Positions 36,217 through 44,752 of a stretch of 64,000 nucleotides of DNA are shown here, one piece after another; position 1 is the first letter of the stretch, and each line of letters opens with the position of its first letter. Position numbers and translations under genes: made by a program. The stretch lies in the NCBI RefSeq assembly GCF_006715485.1, contig NZ_VFNH01000001.1, forward strand, positions 310,001-374,000, in the 5' to 3' direction. Source of the DNA: Herbaspirillum sp. SJZ107 (GTDB lineage Bacteria; Pseudomonadota; Gammaproteobacteria; Burkholderiales; Burkholderiaceae_D). The notes under the pieces were generated by a model. The model saw only the letters and a list, made by a program, of their open reading frames with translations. It ran no database searches and had not been told where the DNA came from.

Positions 36217-38952
36217 ATGCGCTCGATGTTTTCTCCACGCGGCCTCGCTGCGTCACTGGCCCTGGTGGGCCTCTCTTTTGTTGCGAACGGCCCGGCCTGG
36301 GCACTCGATCTGCCGAAGGGCGTCGTCCAGGGACCCTCGGTCGAAGGCATCACCGAATACCGGCTCCCGAACGGCCTGAAAGTCCTGCTGTTCCCCGATT
36401 CCTCGCGCCCGACCGTCACCGTCAACGTGACTTACCTGGTCGGCTCGCGCCACGAGAACTATGGCGAAACCGGCATGGCCCACCTGCTCGAGCACCTGAT
36501 GTTCAAGGGCAGCCCGAAGCACCCGGACATTACCGCCCAGTTCGCCGACCGCGGCATGCAGTTCAACGGCACCACCTCGCTCGACCGCACCAATTACTAC
36601 GAGGTATTCCAGGCCTCGAACGACAACCTGCAGTGGGCGCTGCAGATGGAAGCCGACCGCATGACCCACTCGAACATCGCCAAGAAGGATCTCGATTCCG
36701 AGATGACGGTGGTGCGCAACGAGTACGAAAACGGCGAGAATTCCCCCGGCGCCGTGCTGATGAAGCGCATGCAGAACATCGCCTACGACTGGCACTCCTA
36801 CGGCCGCTCGACCATCGGCAACAAGAGCGACATCGAAAACGTCAAGATCGCCAACCTGCAGAATTTCTACCGTACCTATTATCAGCCGGACAATGCCGTG
36901 CTGCTGGTGGCGGGCAAGTTCGATCCCGCGCAGACCCTCCTGTCGATCAACCGCCTGTTCGGCGCGATCCCGAAACCCAAGCGCACGCTGCCGGAATTCT
37001 GGACTGTCGAGCCGACCCAGGACGGCGAGCGCAGCTTCGAGGTGCGGCGCCAGGGCGACGTGCAGATGGTCGCGGTCGGCTACAAGATCCCGTCCGGCCT
37101 GCACGACGACAGCGACGTGCTGAACTTTGCCAGTACCATCCTCGGCGAGGCCCCCAGCGGCCGCCTGCACAAGCTGCTGGTCGAGAGCGGCAAGGCGAGC
37201 CAGGTGTTCGCCTTCCCGCAGACCGGCTACGCGCCGGGCCTGCAATACTTCGGCGCGGTGGTCAAGAAGGGCGAGCCGCTCGAGCCGGTGCGCCAGGCGC
37301 TGACCCAGGCGATCGAGGACTTCACCAAACATCCGCCGACGCCGGAAGAGATGGAACGCACCCGGCGCGGCTACCTGAACGAGATCGAGCGCAGCCTGAA
37401 CGATCCGCAGCAGGTCGGCGTGGCGCTGTCGGAAGTGATCGCGCTGGGCGACTGGCGCCTGTTCTTCGTCGGACGCGACCGCGTGCCGACCATCACCGCC
37501 GAGCAGGTGGCGGCCGCGGCCGGACGCTACTTCAAGCGCGACAACCGCGTGACCGGCAGCTTCATCCCCGACGACAATCCGCAGCGCGCCGTGATTCCGC
37601 CGGCGCCCAGCGTCGCCAGCCTGCTCAAGGATTTCAAGCCGCAGGCGTCGACCCTGACCGCCGAGGACTTCGAGCCGACCCAGGCCAACATCATGAAGCG
37701 CACGACCCTGACTACCGCGGGCGGGGTCAAGCTGGCATTGCTGCCGAAGAAGAACCGCGGCCAGACCGTCACCGTCGACCTCAGCCAGCACTTCGGCGAC
37801 GAGCAGAATTTGTTCGGCAAGGGCGCCATCCCTGGTTTGACCGCCGCCATGCTGACCCGCGGCACCACCCAGTATGACCGCGTGCAGCTGGCCGATGCCT
37901 TCGACAAGCTCAAGATCGCCGGCGGCCCGACCCATTTCCAGACCACCCGCGAGAACCTGCCGGAAGCGCTGAAGCTGGTGGCCCACGTGCTGCGCGAGCC
38001 GAGCTTCCCGGCGGCCGAGTTCGAGCAATTGCGCCGGCAGTCACTGGTGTCGCTCGACGCCAGCCGCAGCGAACCGCAGAACGTGGCCTCGCGCGCGCTG
38101 AACGAGCATTTTGACATTTATCCGAAGGGCGATATCCGCCACGAAACGACGCTCGACGAAGACGTGGCCGACATCAGGGCCGCCAAGCTGGACGACCTGA
38201 AGGCCTTCCACCGCGACTTCTACGGCACCGTGCCGGCCGAGATGGCGATCGTCGGCGATTTCGATCCGCAGACCATCACCCCGCTGGTCGATCAATTGTT
38301 CGGCGCCTGGAAAGCGCCGATGCACGTGGCGCCGGTGCTGCGCAAGCATGCCGACATCGCACCCATCCACCAGACGCTGAACACCCCGGACAAGGAAAAC
38401 GGCTTCTATACGGCGCGCATGAACCTGGACCTGAACGTCGAGGATCCGGATTATCCGGCGCTGATGCTGGCCGACTATATCTTCGGCGGTGGCGGCGGGC
38501 TCAAGTCGCGCCTGATGGACCGCATCCGCCAGAAAGAGGGCTTGTCCTACGGCGGCGGCACCCAGCTGGTCGCGGGCGACCTCGACCGCGCCGGCATGTT
38601 CGCGGTCAGCGCCATCGCCGCTCCGCAGAACCTGGCCAAGGTCGACGTCGCCGTGCGCGAGGAACTGGCGCGCGCCGTCAAGGATGGCTTCACCAATGCG
38701 GAGCTGGCAGGCGCCAAGTCGGGGCTGATGCAGCAGCGTATCCAGACCCGGGCCGAAGACGGGGCACTGGCGGCCGGCTGGACCTCGTACCTGTACCGCG
38801 GCCGGACCTTCGAATGGTCGGCGGAATTCGAGCGGCGCCTGATGGCGGTCACGCTGCCGCAGCTGAACGCGGCCTTCCGCAAGGCCCTGGATCCATCGAA
38901 GCTGTCGGTAGTGATGGCAGGCGATCAATCCAAGGCCGGCGCAAAGCACTGA
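36217..38952 (+). CDS. Exported M16-family zinc peptidase (two-repeat form)
   Basis: A 911-residue pitrilysin-type peptidase with a Sec signal ending GPAWA. The N-terminal M16 unit holds HLLEH (H89, E92, H93) and the distal Glu in VVRNEYE (E169), the complete inverted zinc site. The C-terminal half (from about residue 480) is a second M16 fold without HxxEH, the usual inactive partner that closes over the substrate. M16 enzymes degrade small peptides; export implies periplasmic or extracellular action. It is the largest peptidase here and appears monocistronic. Confidence 0.92.
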   Translation: MRSMFSPRGLAASLALVGLSFVANGPAWALDLPKGVVQGPSVEGITEYRLPNGLKVLLFPDSSRPTVTVNVTYLVGSRHENYGETGMAHLLEHLMFKGSPKHPDITAQFADRGMQFNGTTSLDRTNYYEVFQASNDNLQWALQMEADRMTHSNIAKKDLDSEMTVVRNEYENGENSPGAVLMKRMQNIAYDWHSYGRSTIGNKSDIENVKIANLQNFYRTYYQPDNAVLLVAGKFDPAQTLLSINRLFGAIPKPKRTLPEFWTVEPTQDGERSFEVRRQGDVQMVAVGYKIPSGLHDDSDVLNFASTILGEAPSGRLHKLLVESGKASQVFAFPQTGYAPGLQYFGAVVKKGEPLEPVRQALTQAIEDFTKHPPTPEEMERTRRGYLNEIERSLNDPQQVGVALSEVIALGDWRLFFVGRDRVPTITAEQVAAAAGRYFKRDNRVTGSFIPDDNPQRAVIPPAPSVASLLKDFKPQASTLTAEDFEPTQANIMKRTTLTTAGGVKLALLPKKNRGQTVTVDLSQHFGDEQNLFGKGAIPGLTAAMLTRGTTQYDRVQLADAFDKLKIAGGPTHFQTTRENLPEALKLVAHVLREPSFPAAEFEQLRRQSLVSLDASRSEPQNVASRALNEHFDIYPKGDIRHETTLDEDVADIRAAKLDDLKAFHRDFYGTVPAEMAIVGDFDPQTITPLVDQLFGAWKAPMHVAPVLRKHADIAPIHQTLNTPDKENGFYTARMNLDLNVEDPDYPALMLADYIFGGGGGLKSRLMDRIRQKEGLSYGGGTQLVAGDLDRAGMFAVSAIAAPQNLAKVDVAVREELARAVKDGFTNAELAGAKSGLMQQRIQTRAEDGALAAGWTSYLYRGRTFEWSAEFERRLMAVTLPQLNAAFRKALDPSKLSVVMAGDQSKAGAKH

Positions 38953-39135
38953 ATAAGCCCGGCTGGGCCGTAGCTGCGCCCTGAGTGAGCCGCGATTGCA
39001 ACACTCGGCCGTTCGGGAACCGCCGAAACTGACGAGATGCTTGGTCATTGCCCGATCCAGCGCTATGATGTTGCCTGTGGGAAGTATTGCACACGGGAAG
39101 CAAACATTGCACTTGGATATTGTAAAGGGAGCATC

Positions 39136-39927
39136 ATGAAGGGCATGACCAAACAACCCCCGAGCGGGATTTCTTACGCCGGCAAGGTTGTGCTGGTAAC
39201 GGGCGCCGCCAGCGGCATCGGCCGCGCGATGGCGCTGGCATTCGGGCGCGCCGGTGCCTGCGTCGTGATCGCCGATACCGCGGTCGACGGCGGCCACATG
39301 ACGGCGGCACTCATCGTCGAAGCCGGCGGCAAGGCCTTGTTTGTGAAAACAAATGTAACGGCTGCAACGGAAGTCGACGCCCTGATCGACAAGGCGGTAG
39401 CGCACTACGGCCGCGTCGACGTCGCCGTCAACGGCGCCGCCATCGAAGAGGAACATCTGCCGCTGGCCGACGGCGAGGATGCCCAGTTCGACCGCATCAT
39501 GAACGTCAACGTCAAGGGTGTCTGGCTGTGTATGCGCAGCGAGCTGCGCCAGATGCTGAAGCAGGAAGGCGGCGGCGTGATCCTGAACATCGCCGACGCC
39601 GGCGGCCTGGTGGCGGTCCCCAACCACGCCCTGTACGCCGCCTCCAAGCATGCGGTGATCGGCCTGACCAGGACTGCCGCCGTCGAGTACGCCAAGTCGG
39701 AGGTGCGCGTCAACAGCCTGTGCCCGGGCGCGGTCAAGACGCCGATGCTGGCGCGCATGCTCGAGCGCGAGCCGGGGCGTGACAAGAAAATCAAGGCGGC
39801 GCACCCGATGGGCCGCATCGCCGATCCGGCCGAGGTGGCGAGTGCCGCGCTGTGGCTGTGTTCGGACCAGGCGTCGTTCGTGACCGGGCACCAGCTGGCG
39901 GTCGATGGTGGTTTGACGGCGATGTAA
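39136..39927 (+). CDS. Short-chain dehydrogenase/reductase with unusual active site
   Basis: A 263-residue classical SDR. AAGGGAG at 39125-39131 supports ATG 39136. The cofactor motif is TGAASGIG (22-29) with D47 at the end of beta-2, suggesting NAD(H). NxGA, N125 in MNVNVKG, Y167 and K171 (YAASK) are present, but the position of the catalytic Ser reads Asp (D154 in LNIADAGGL). The C-terminal DGGLTAM is standard. The substrate is unknown. Convergent with the GH31 gene, 6 bp apart. Confidence 0.88.
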   Translation: MKGMTKQPPSGISYAGKVVLVTGAASGIGRAMALAFGRAGACVVIADTAVDGGHMTAALIVEAGGKALFVKTNVTAATEVDALIDKAVAHYGRVDVAVNGAAIEEEHLPLADGEDAQFDRIMNVNVKGVWLCMRSELRQMLKQEGGGVILNIADAGGLVAVPNHALYAASKHAVIGLTRTAAVEYAKSEVRVNSLCPGAVKTPMLARMLEREPGRDKKIKAAHPMGRIADPAEVASAALWLCSDQASFVTGHQLAVDGGLTAM

Positions 39928-39933
39928 GGCGCC

Positions 39934-42144
39934 TCAGCGCTCGAGTACGCCGGTGCCGCGCAGGCCGTCTAGGATCAGGCCCGCGGACGGCGCGCCCTTG
40001 CGCAGGAATACCGCCGGCCGTCCCAGCGGCGCCGCCCAGGTCGCCCATTGCCCCGCCACGCCGGCATCGGCACCGCTCCAGAGCTCGGACCACGCGCTGC
40101 CCTGCGGGAAATACACCTCCACCGACGCCGCGCCCTTGTCGAGCACCGGGGCCACCATCAGGTCGGGCCCCAGCAGGTATTGGTAACGCAGCGTCCAGGT
40201 CGTCCTGTCTTCGGGATAGTGCAGGAACAGATGGCGTGCCAGCGGGTAGCCGCGCGCCGCCGCCTCGGCCACGTGGCGCTTGCGGTAGGCCGCCAGGCCC
40301 CGGTACACCCGGGCAAAGCGCGCCATGTGCGCGAGCAGTGCCGGGCTGCCGTCGAACTGGGCCGAGATGGCGGGCACCAGCCCCTCGTGGGTGCGCAGCA
40401 CGGCCGTGAACGCTGCCAGTTCGGTCCAGCGCATCTGCAGTTCCGGCGTGCGCGCAATCAGCGGGATCGCGCGGCCGGCCAGGTCCAGCTTGAAGGCGCT
40501 GTAGCCGCCGATGTCGCTGTGGACCAGGCTGGCACCGGACACGCCGCCCGACAGCATGCCCACCACCGCCGTCTTGATCCCGTCGAATTCGCTCCAGTCC
40601 TGGATCTGGTCGCCCAGCCAGAACAGGGTTGCCACGCCCGGACTGCGGGTAAAGCCGGAACGGTCGAAAAACACGATATCGTCGCCGCGTCCGGCTTCCT
40701 CGGTGGCTTCGCGCGCCACGCTCGCCCATTCCTGCGGATAGCGGTTGTGCCAGGCGGCCGGATCGGCCCCGCCATGCAGGCGGCCGTCGAAAGGCAGGGC
40801 TTCGCCGAAGTCGTGCATCCAGCCCGATGCCCCGGCCTTGCCGATCAGCTCGGTCTTCATGACGGACTTGATCCACTCGCGCGCCGCCGGGTTGCTGAGG
40901 TCGACAAGCGCTGCCGAAAAGCTGGTATTCCTGTTGAGGAAGGGGCTGCCGTCGGCATTGCGCACCAGATAACCGGCGGCCAGCGCCTCCCGGTACAGGC
41001 TGTCATGGCCGGGCTCGATCGACAGGAAAGGATTGATATACACCAGCATGCGTGCGCCCTGGCGCTGCAGGTCGGCCACCAGCTGCTGCCAGCCGGGGTA
41101 GTAGTTGTCGTCGAGCCGCCAGTTCCACCAGAGCTGGCGCCCGCTCGGGGTCACGCGCACGCCCGACCAATCCTGCAGCCAGAGCGCCGCCACGGGAATC
41201 CCGGCGCCGTTGGCCGCCTCCAGCTTGCGCCGGACCGCCTCGGTACCGCCTTGGGTGCCGATGACCAGGCCCTGGTGGATCCAGTCGGGCAGGACACGCA
41301 TGCGGCCGGCGTAGTCGGTGAAGGCTTCGACCAGGTCGAGCGGCGTGCGGCCGTACAGGATGCGCCCGCGCATGGCGGCAGACCAGGCCTTGATGGCGAT
41401 GCGATCCGGCTGGCGCAGGTCGAAGGTGCTGTATTCGGTGTTTTCCAGGAACAGCGAACGCAGGCGGCTCGACAGGTAATGCGGCGCCGGCGCCTCGGTC
41501 GAGAAGGGCGTGCCGCCGCCCCGGTTGGCCAGTAGGTCGACCAGTTCCGTCAGCCCGGGCTGGCCGCGTCCGACGCCATGCTCCTGCACCAGGATCGGCA
41601 GCAGATAGCCTTTCTGGTTGAAGTAGGTCAGTTGCTGGCCGAAGCCGAAGACCGCCTCGTCGGCGGCCGAGCCGACCTCCAGGCGGATCCGGTTCACTGC
41701 CGCCGCGTCGACCGTGACATCGAAGCGCAAGTGGGTGGCCGACACGGCTTCGAAGCGCAGCCGGTAGCCGATGGCGCCACCGTCCCCGGCGAGGCGCCCG
41801 CTGACCACCACCGCGGTGCCGTCGCCGGCGATGCGGTCGATGGCGGGATGGGCGAACGTGGCCGATACGCTGTCCTCGATGCTGAATGTGCCTTGCGGCG
41901 TGCCGACGTCCCGGATGCGGGCCGTGGCGACTTCGGCCGCCAGGAAATTGCCGTCCGCGACAGTCTCCCAGATGACCCGCCCGGGCGCATCGCGGTGGCT
42001 TACCTGCAGGCCGTTCGCGGTGCGGGCGAGGACGAAGTCGCCGGCCGGGTAGACGGCGGACGGCGCTTGCGCCGGCAGGCGGGGCGGCAGCGAAGCCGCG
42101 GCCAGGCCGCCCGCGCCAAGGGTGAGGAAATGGCGGCGTTGCAT
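39934..42144 (-). CDS. Exported GH31 glycosidase with sulfoquinovosidase signature
   Basis: A 736-residue GH31 enzyme. A twin-arginine-like RRHFLTLGAGGLAAA signal starts at residue 3. The sequence follows E. coli YihQ closely: GFGQQLTYFNQKG, QEHGVGRG, WLQDWSGVR, MHDFGE with nucleophile D445, WLGDQIQDW with acid/base D512, VHSDIGGY, and LRYQYLLGPDLMVAPV. The three YihQ sulfonate-binding residues (R301, W304, Y508) correspond to R336, W339 and Y548 at a constant offset. It would release sulfoquinovose from plant or algal sulfolipid glycosides. ATG 42144 follows AGGGGGG. Export is unlike cytoplasmic YihQ. A large inverted repeat lies upstream. Confidence 0.87.
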   Translation of the reverse strand: MQRRHFLTLGAGGLAAASLPPRLPAQAPSAVYPAGDFVLARTANGLQVSHRDAPGRVIWETVADGNFLAAEVATARIRDVGTPQGTFSIEDSVSATFAHPAIDRIAGDGTAVVVSGRLAGDGGAIGYRLRFEAVSATHLRFDVTVDAAAVNRIRLEVGSAADEAVFGFGQQLTYFNQKGYLLPILVQEHGVGRGQPGLTELVDLLANRGGGTPFSTEAPAPHYLSSRLRSLFLENTEYSTFDLRQPDRIAIKAWSAAMRGRILYGRTPLDLVEAFTDYAGRMRVLPDWIHQGLVIGTQGGTEAVRRKLEAANGAGIPVAALWLQDWSGVRVTPSGRQLWWNWRLDDNYYPGWQQLVADLQRQGARMLVYINPFLSIEPGHDSLYREALAAGYLVRNADGSPFLNRNTSFSAALVDLSNPAAREWIKSVMKTELIGKAGASGWMHDFGEALPFDGRLHGGADPAAWHNRYPQEWASVAREATEEAGRGDDIVFFDRSGFTRSPGVATLFWLGDQIQDWSEFDGIKTAVVGMLSGGVSGASLVHSDIGGYSAFKLDLAGRAIPLIARTPELQMRWTELAAFTAVLRTHEGLVPAISAQFDGSPALLAHMARFARVYRGLAAYRKRHVAEAAARGYPLARHLFLHYPEDRTTWTLRYQYLLGPDLMVAPVLDKGAASVEVYFPQGSAWSELWSGADAGVAGQWATWAAPLGRPAVFLRKGAPSAGLILDGLRGTGVLER

Positions 42145-42164
42145 TGCACCCCCCTTTTGCCTTC

Positions 42165-42193
42165 GGACTGACATGCAGCTTGCATGTCAGTCC
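42165..42193. promoter_or_regulatory. Perfect 13-bp inverted repeat upstream of the GH31 gene
   Basis: GGACTGACATGCA and TGCATGTCAGTCC flank a GCT centre, 20 bp upstream of the GH31 start. The length and symmetry suit a repressor operator, or a 5' leader hairpin. Confidence 0.6.
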
Positions 42194-42243
42194 AAATTAG
42201 GGGAGGGTGTCAGCAGGGTGTTGAGATGAATCAGATAGCCTGC

Positions 42244-42507
42244 TCAGGTACGCTTTTTTCCCTTCACCCGCAGCTGCTGCTTGTGCTGCGTCTGGTTACG
42301 GTTCTGCTTGGCCTGGTACAGGGCCACCGCATCCTCCTTCGCCCGCTCCAGCGTCCGCATTTCCTCATGGTCGTCGTGCGGCGAGAAATACTCGGCTTCC
42401 TGGGCGTCCATGACCAGCTTGATGGCCGCATCGTCGTCGAGGTCGTAGAGCTCGGTGAGCAGGGTGGTGACTTCGTCGAGGTAGGCTTCGTATGTCAGGT
42501 AGTTCAT
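42244..42507 (-). CDS. Small acidic/basic protein of unknown function
   Basis: An 87-residue soluble protein. The first 50 residues are acidic and helical (MNYLTYEAYLDEVTTLLTEL), with many Asp/Glu; the tail is Gln/Lys/Arg-rich and ends KGKKRT. GAAG precedes ATG 42507. It lies 13 bp after the esterase gene on the same strand, so it is likely co-transcribed. I do not recognise a family; the basic tail could contact nucleic acid. Confidence 0.65.
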   Translation of the reverse strand: MNYLTYEAYLDEVTTLLTELYDLDDDAAIKLVMDAQEAEYFSPHDDHEEMRTLERAKEDAVALYQAKQNRNQTQHKQQLRVKGKKRT

Positions 42508-42520
42508 TGCTTCTTCGCGA

Positions 42521-43507
42521 TCAATAGAAAAGGGCTGCATCCTGCGCGGCATCGATGCGCGCGCGGATCCAGGCGTGGCTGCGTGCCGTGACCAGCTGCG
42601 CCATCCGCAGCGGGAAATGGATGATCCCGTGCGGCGCTTCGGGCAGCAGGTGCAGTTCGGCGCCATCGTCACCGATGGCCGCACGCCAGCGCGCCGCCAT
42701 TGTAATCGTATCGTCGTGCAATGGATCGCGCTGGCAGGCAAACAGGATCGCCGGCGGCATGCCTTGCAGCGCGCCGTACAGGGGAGACAGCGGCGCCTGC
42801 TGCCTTCCAACCTCATCCAGGCCGGGCGTCAGCGCGTGCAGCGAGGGCAGCAGGCCGGGGCCGTCCAATACCAGCGTGTCGGGGCCGGCCCGGCGCACGC
42901 TCGGGGTGCCGCTGAAGTCGTAGACGCCGTAGTACAGCACCGCGCCGACGATCCGCCGCGCCAGCGCCGGCCAGGCCTGCAGGCGCAGCAGCGTCGCCGC
43001 CGCCAGGTGCCCGCCGGCCGATTCGCCGACCACGAACAGCGGCAGGCCGGCGTACTCGGGCAGGCCATCCTCGAGCAGCCAGCGGGCGGCGGCCAGGCAA
43101 TCGTCCATCAGACCCTGCAGCGGCGTATCTAGGGCCAGGCGGTAATTGACCGAGACCACGGCCACGTCGCAGGCCTTGATCATCGCTGCGTTCAGCCTGT
43201 CGTTCATGCGCGCGTTGCCGAACACCCAGCCGCCGCCGTGGATGTCGAGCACCAGCGCGCGCACCTTGCCGCCGGCTGGACGCAGGATGCGCACGCGCAC
43301 CCCTCCGGCCGACACGCGCCGCTCTTCGGCATGGATGCCGGCGCGCGCCAGGCGGCGATCGGCCCCGGCCTGCGACAGGCGCATCAGCAGCTGCAGCGGA
43401 CGCGCCAGCGGGCGGTACTGCATGCCGAAGCGCGGCATGCGGTCCAGCTTGCGGTTGAAGCCGCGCACTTCCTCCAGGGTAGCGTCGTCGAAGGCGAGGT
43501 TGTCCAT
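42521..43507 (-). CDS. Alpha/beta hydrolase of the hormone-sensitive-lipase family
   Basis: A 328-residue esterase. The oxyanion-hole motif HGGGW and the nucleophile elbow GESAGG are typical of the HSL (family IV) esterases; the late EAPHGIIHFP provides the His and an Asp lies in CQRDPLHDD. It would hydrolyse short-chain esters in the cytoplasm. I use ATG 43507; a GTG at 43513 is possible. Between the small acidic protein and the flavodoxin-like gene on the same strand. Confidence 0.88.
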   Translation of the reverse strand: MDNLAFDDATLEEVRGFNRKLDRMPRFGMQYRPLARPLQLLMRLSQAGADRRLARAGIHAEERRVSAGGVRVRILRPAGGKVRALVLDIHGGGWVFGNARMNDRLNAAMIKACDVAVVSVNYRLALDTPLQGLMDDCLAAARWLLEDGLPEYAGLPLFVVGESAGGHLAAATLLRLQAWPALARRIVGAVLYYGVYDFSGTPSVRRAGPDTLVLDGPGLLPSLHALTPGLDEVGRQQAPLSPLYGALQGMPPAILFACQRDPLHDDTITMAARWRAAIGDDGAELHLLPEAPHGIIHFPLRMAQLVTARSHAWIRARIDAAQDAALFY

Positions 43508-43540
43508 GCGCACGTTGCGTTCAGCGGATTGCCGGCGGCC

Positions 43541-44608
43541 TCATTTCGGCCGCGGCTTGCTCAGCTTGCGGTCCGGCTGCACCAGCTTGCCCGAGCGGAT
43601 CAGCTTGACCGTGGACGCCACCGAGCGCGCCACGTTGCGCACTTCTTCCTGGAAGGCGGTGTCCTTGTCCAGCGTTTCGTGGCTGTCCGCATACGATTCG
43701 TAGTAGCCGACGTAGCGGTCGAGCAGGGCGGTCGGGCCGGCATCGATGAAGCCCATCCAGTCCAGCCAGTCCGACAGCGAACGGCGCGTCGATTCGATGC
43801 CGGCGACGTCGCCGTGCACCACCAGGCCGTAGGCGCGGCCGGCCAGGTGCTTCGGATAATCCCAGTCCTGTTCCAGCGCCTTGGCTTCCTCGGCTTCCTT
43901 GCCGTGGGTCGAACTCGGATCCGGGTTGCCGCCGTCGGCGCACACCAGGCGGTCGATCATCAGCTTCAGCACGGCCGGTGTCTGGTACCAATAGGTCGGG
44001 GTGATGATGATGACCGCGTGCGCCGATACCCAGCGCTCGTAGATCTCGTTCATCCAGTCGTTGTCCTGGTCGAGCGAGTGGTTCGGGTAGCAGCTGCATG
44101 GCCAGTGGCACAGCGGCATCGCGGTCGACACGCAAGCCTTGCATGGATGGATGCGGCGCTCGTAGTCCGAGGTCAGCAGCGACAGGTCGAGCAGGTCGGT
44201 CTCGATGTTTTCGCCGTGCAGTACGTCTTCGCACATCTTGCTCAGGCGCCAGGATTTCGAGATTTCACTCGGGCAGCTGCCGTCGTTGCGGGCGGACGCG
44301 TTGATCACCAGCACGCGGCTGCGCGTGGCCGGATCCTTTTGTCTCGCTTCGGCGGCCAGCAGGCGGTCGTGCGCTTCCTTCCATTCGACCGAGAGGTCGT
44401 AGTCGGGATCGGCGAAGCCGGGTCCGGCCTTGACCGTGACCGGCGCCTTGTGCGAGTCGATGTAATTCTTCCAGGCGATGTCTTCCACGGATGCCAGTTC
44501 CTTGCTGACGGCTTCGAAGGCCGGATCGTAGAACTTGCGCATGAAGCGCAGGTGGAATTCGTCGCGGTTCAGTTTTGCGGGCGCCTGGCCCTTGCGGACG
44601 GTGGTCAT
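43541..44608 (-). CDS. Flavodoxin-fold NAD(P)H-dependent oxidoreductase
   Basis: A 355-residue protein. A helical N-terminal region of about 110 residues precedes a flavodoxin-fold FMN reductase domain: VLVINASARNDGSC for FMN phosphate, HPCKACVSTAMPLC with a Cys cluster, then IIITPTYWYQTPAVLKLMIDRL. The family reduces quinones, iron or other acceptors with NAD(P)H through FMN. AAAGG lies 5 nt before ATG 44608. The N-terminal extension is unusual for the family and unassigned. It precedes the esterase on the same strand. Confidence 0.82.
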   Translation of the reverse strand: MTTVRKGQAPAKLNRDEFHLRFMRKFYDPAFEAVSKELASVEDIAWKNYIDSHKAPVTVKAGPGFADPDYDLSVEWKEAHDRLLAAEARQKDPATRSRVLVINASARNDGSCPSEISKSWRLSKMCEDVLHGENIETDLLDLSLLTSDYERRIHPCKACVSTAMPLCHWPCSCYPNHSLDQDNDWMNEIYERWVSAHAVIIITPTYWYQTPAVLKLMIDRLVCADGGNPDPSSTHGKEAEEAKALEQDWDYPKHLAGRAYGLVVHGDVAGIESTRRSLSDWLDWMGFIDAGPTALLDRYVGYYESYADSHETLDKDTAFQEEVRNVARSVASTVKLIRSGKLVQPDRKLSKPRPK

Positions 44609-44698
44609 GGAGGCCTTTCGAGATCGATTCCACAAGATTATGGATTGGGAATCCTGTCCGGCCGGTACGCCACCTAACGAAGAAAGTGACAATTAAAC

Positions 44699-44737
44699 AA
44701 AAAAGCGGTACGGGCGCGCAGCCCGTACCGCTTTTTT
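44699..44737 (-). terminator. Strong terminator of the TPR-protein gene
   Basis: A 17-bp perfect stem (44699-44715 with 44721-44737) around a GCGCA loop, with A6 and T6 at its ends, lies 15 bp after the stop of the leftward TPR gene. It insulates the flavodoxin-like gene. Confidence 0.93.
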
Positions 44738-44752
44738 AGACAAACAGAAGCC

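Noticed and set aside
36177..37877. Long plus-strand frame overlapping the M16 peptidase in another phase
   Set aside because: It has an Arg/Pro-rich shadow composition, whereas the M16 frame has a signal peptide and complete zinc site.
39136..42144. SDR plus GH31 as a sulfoquinovose catabolic operon
   Set aside because: The genes converge and share no promoter, and no other sulfosugar genes are present. Only the GH31 assignment is supported.
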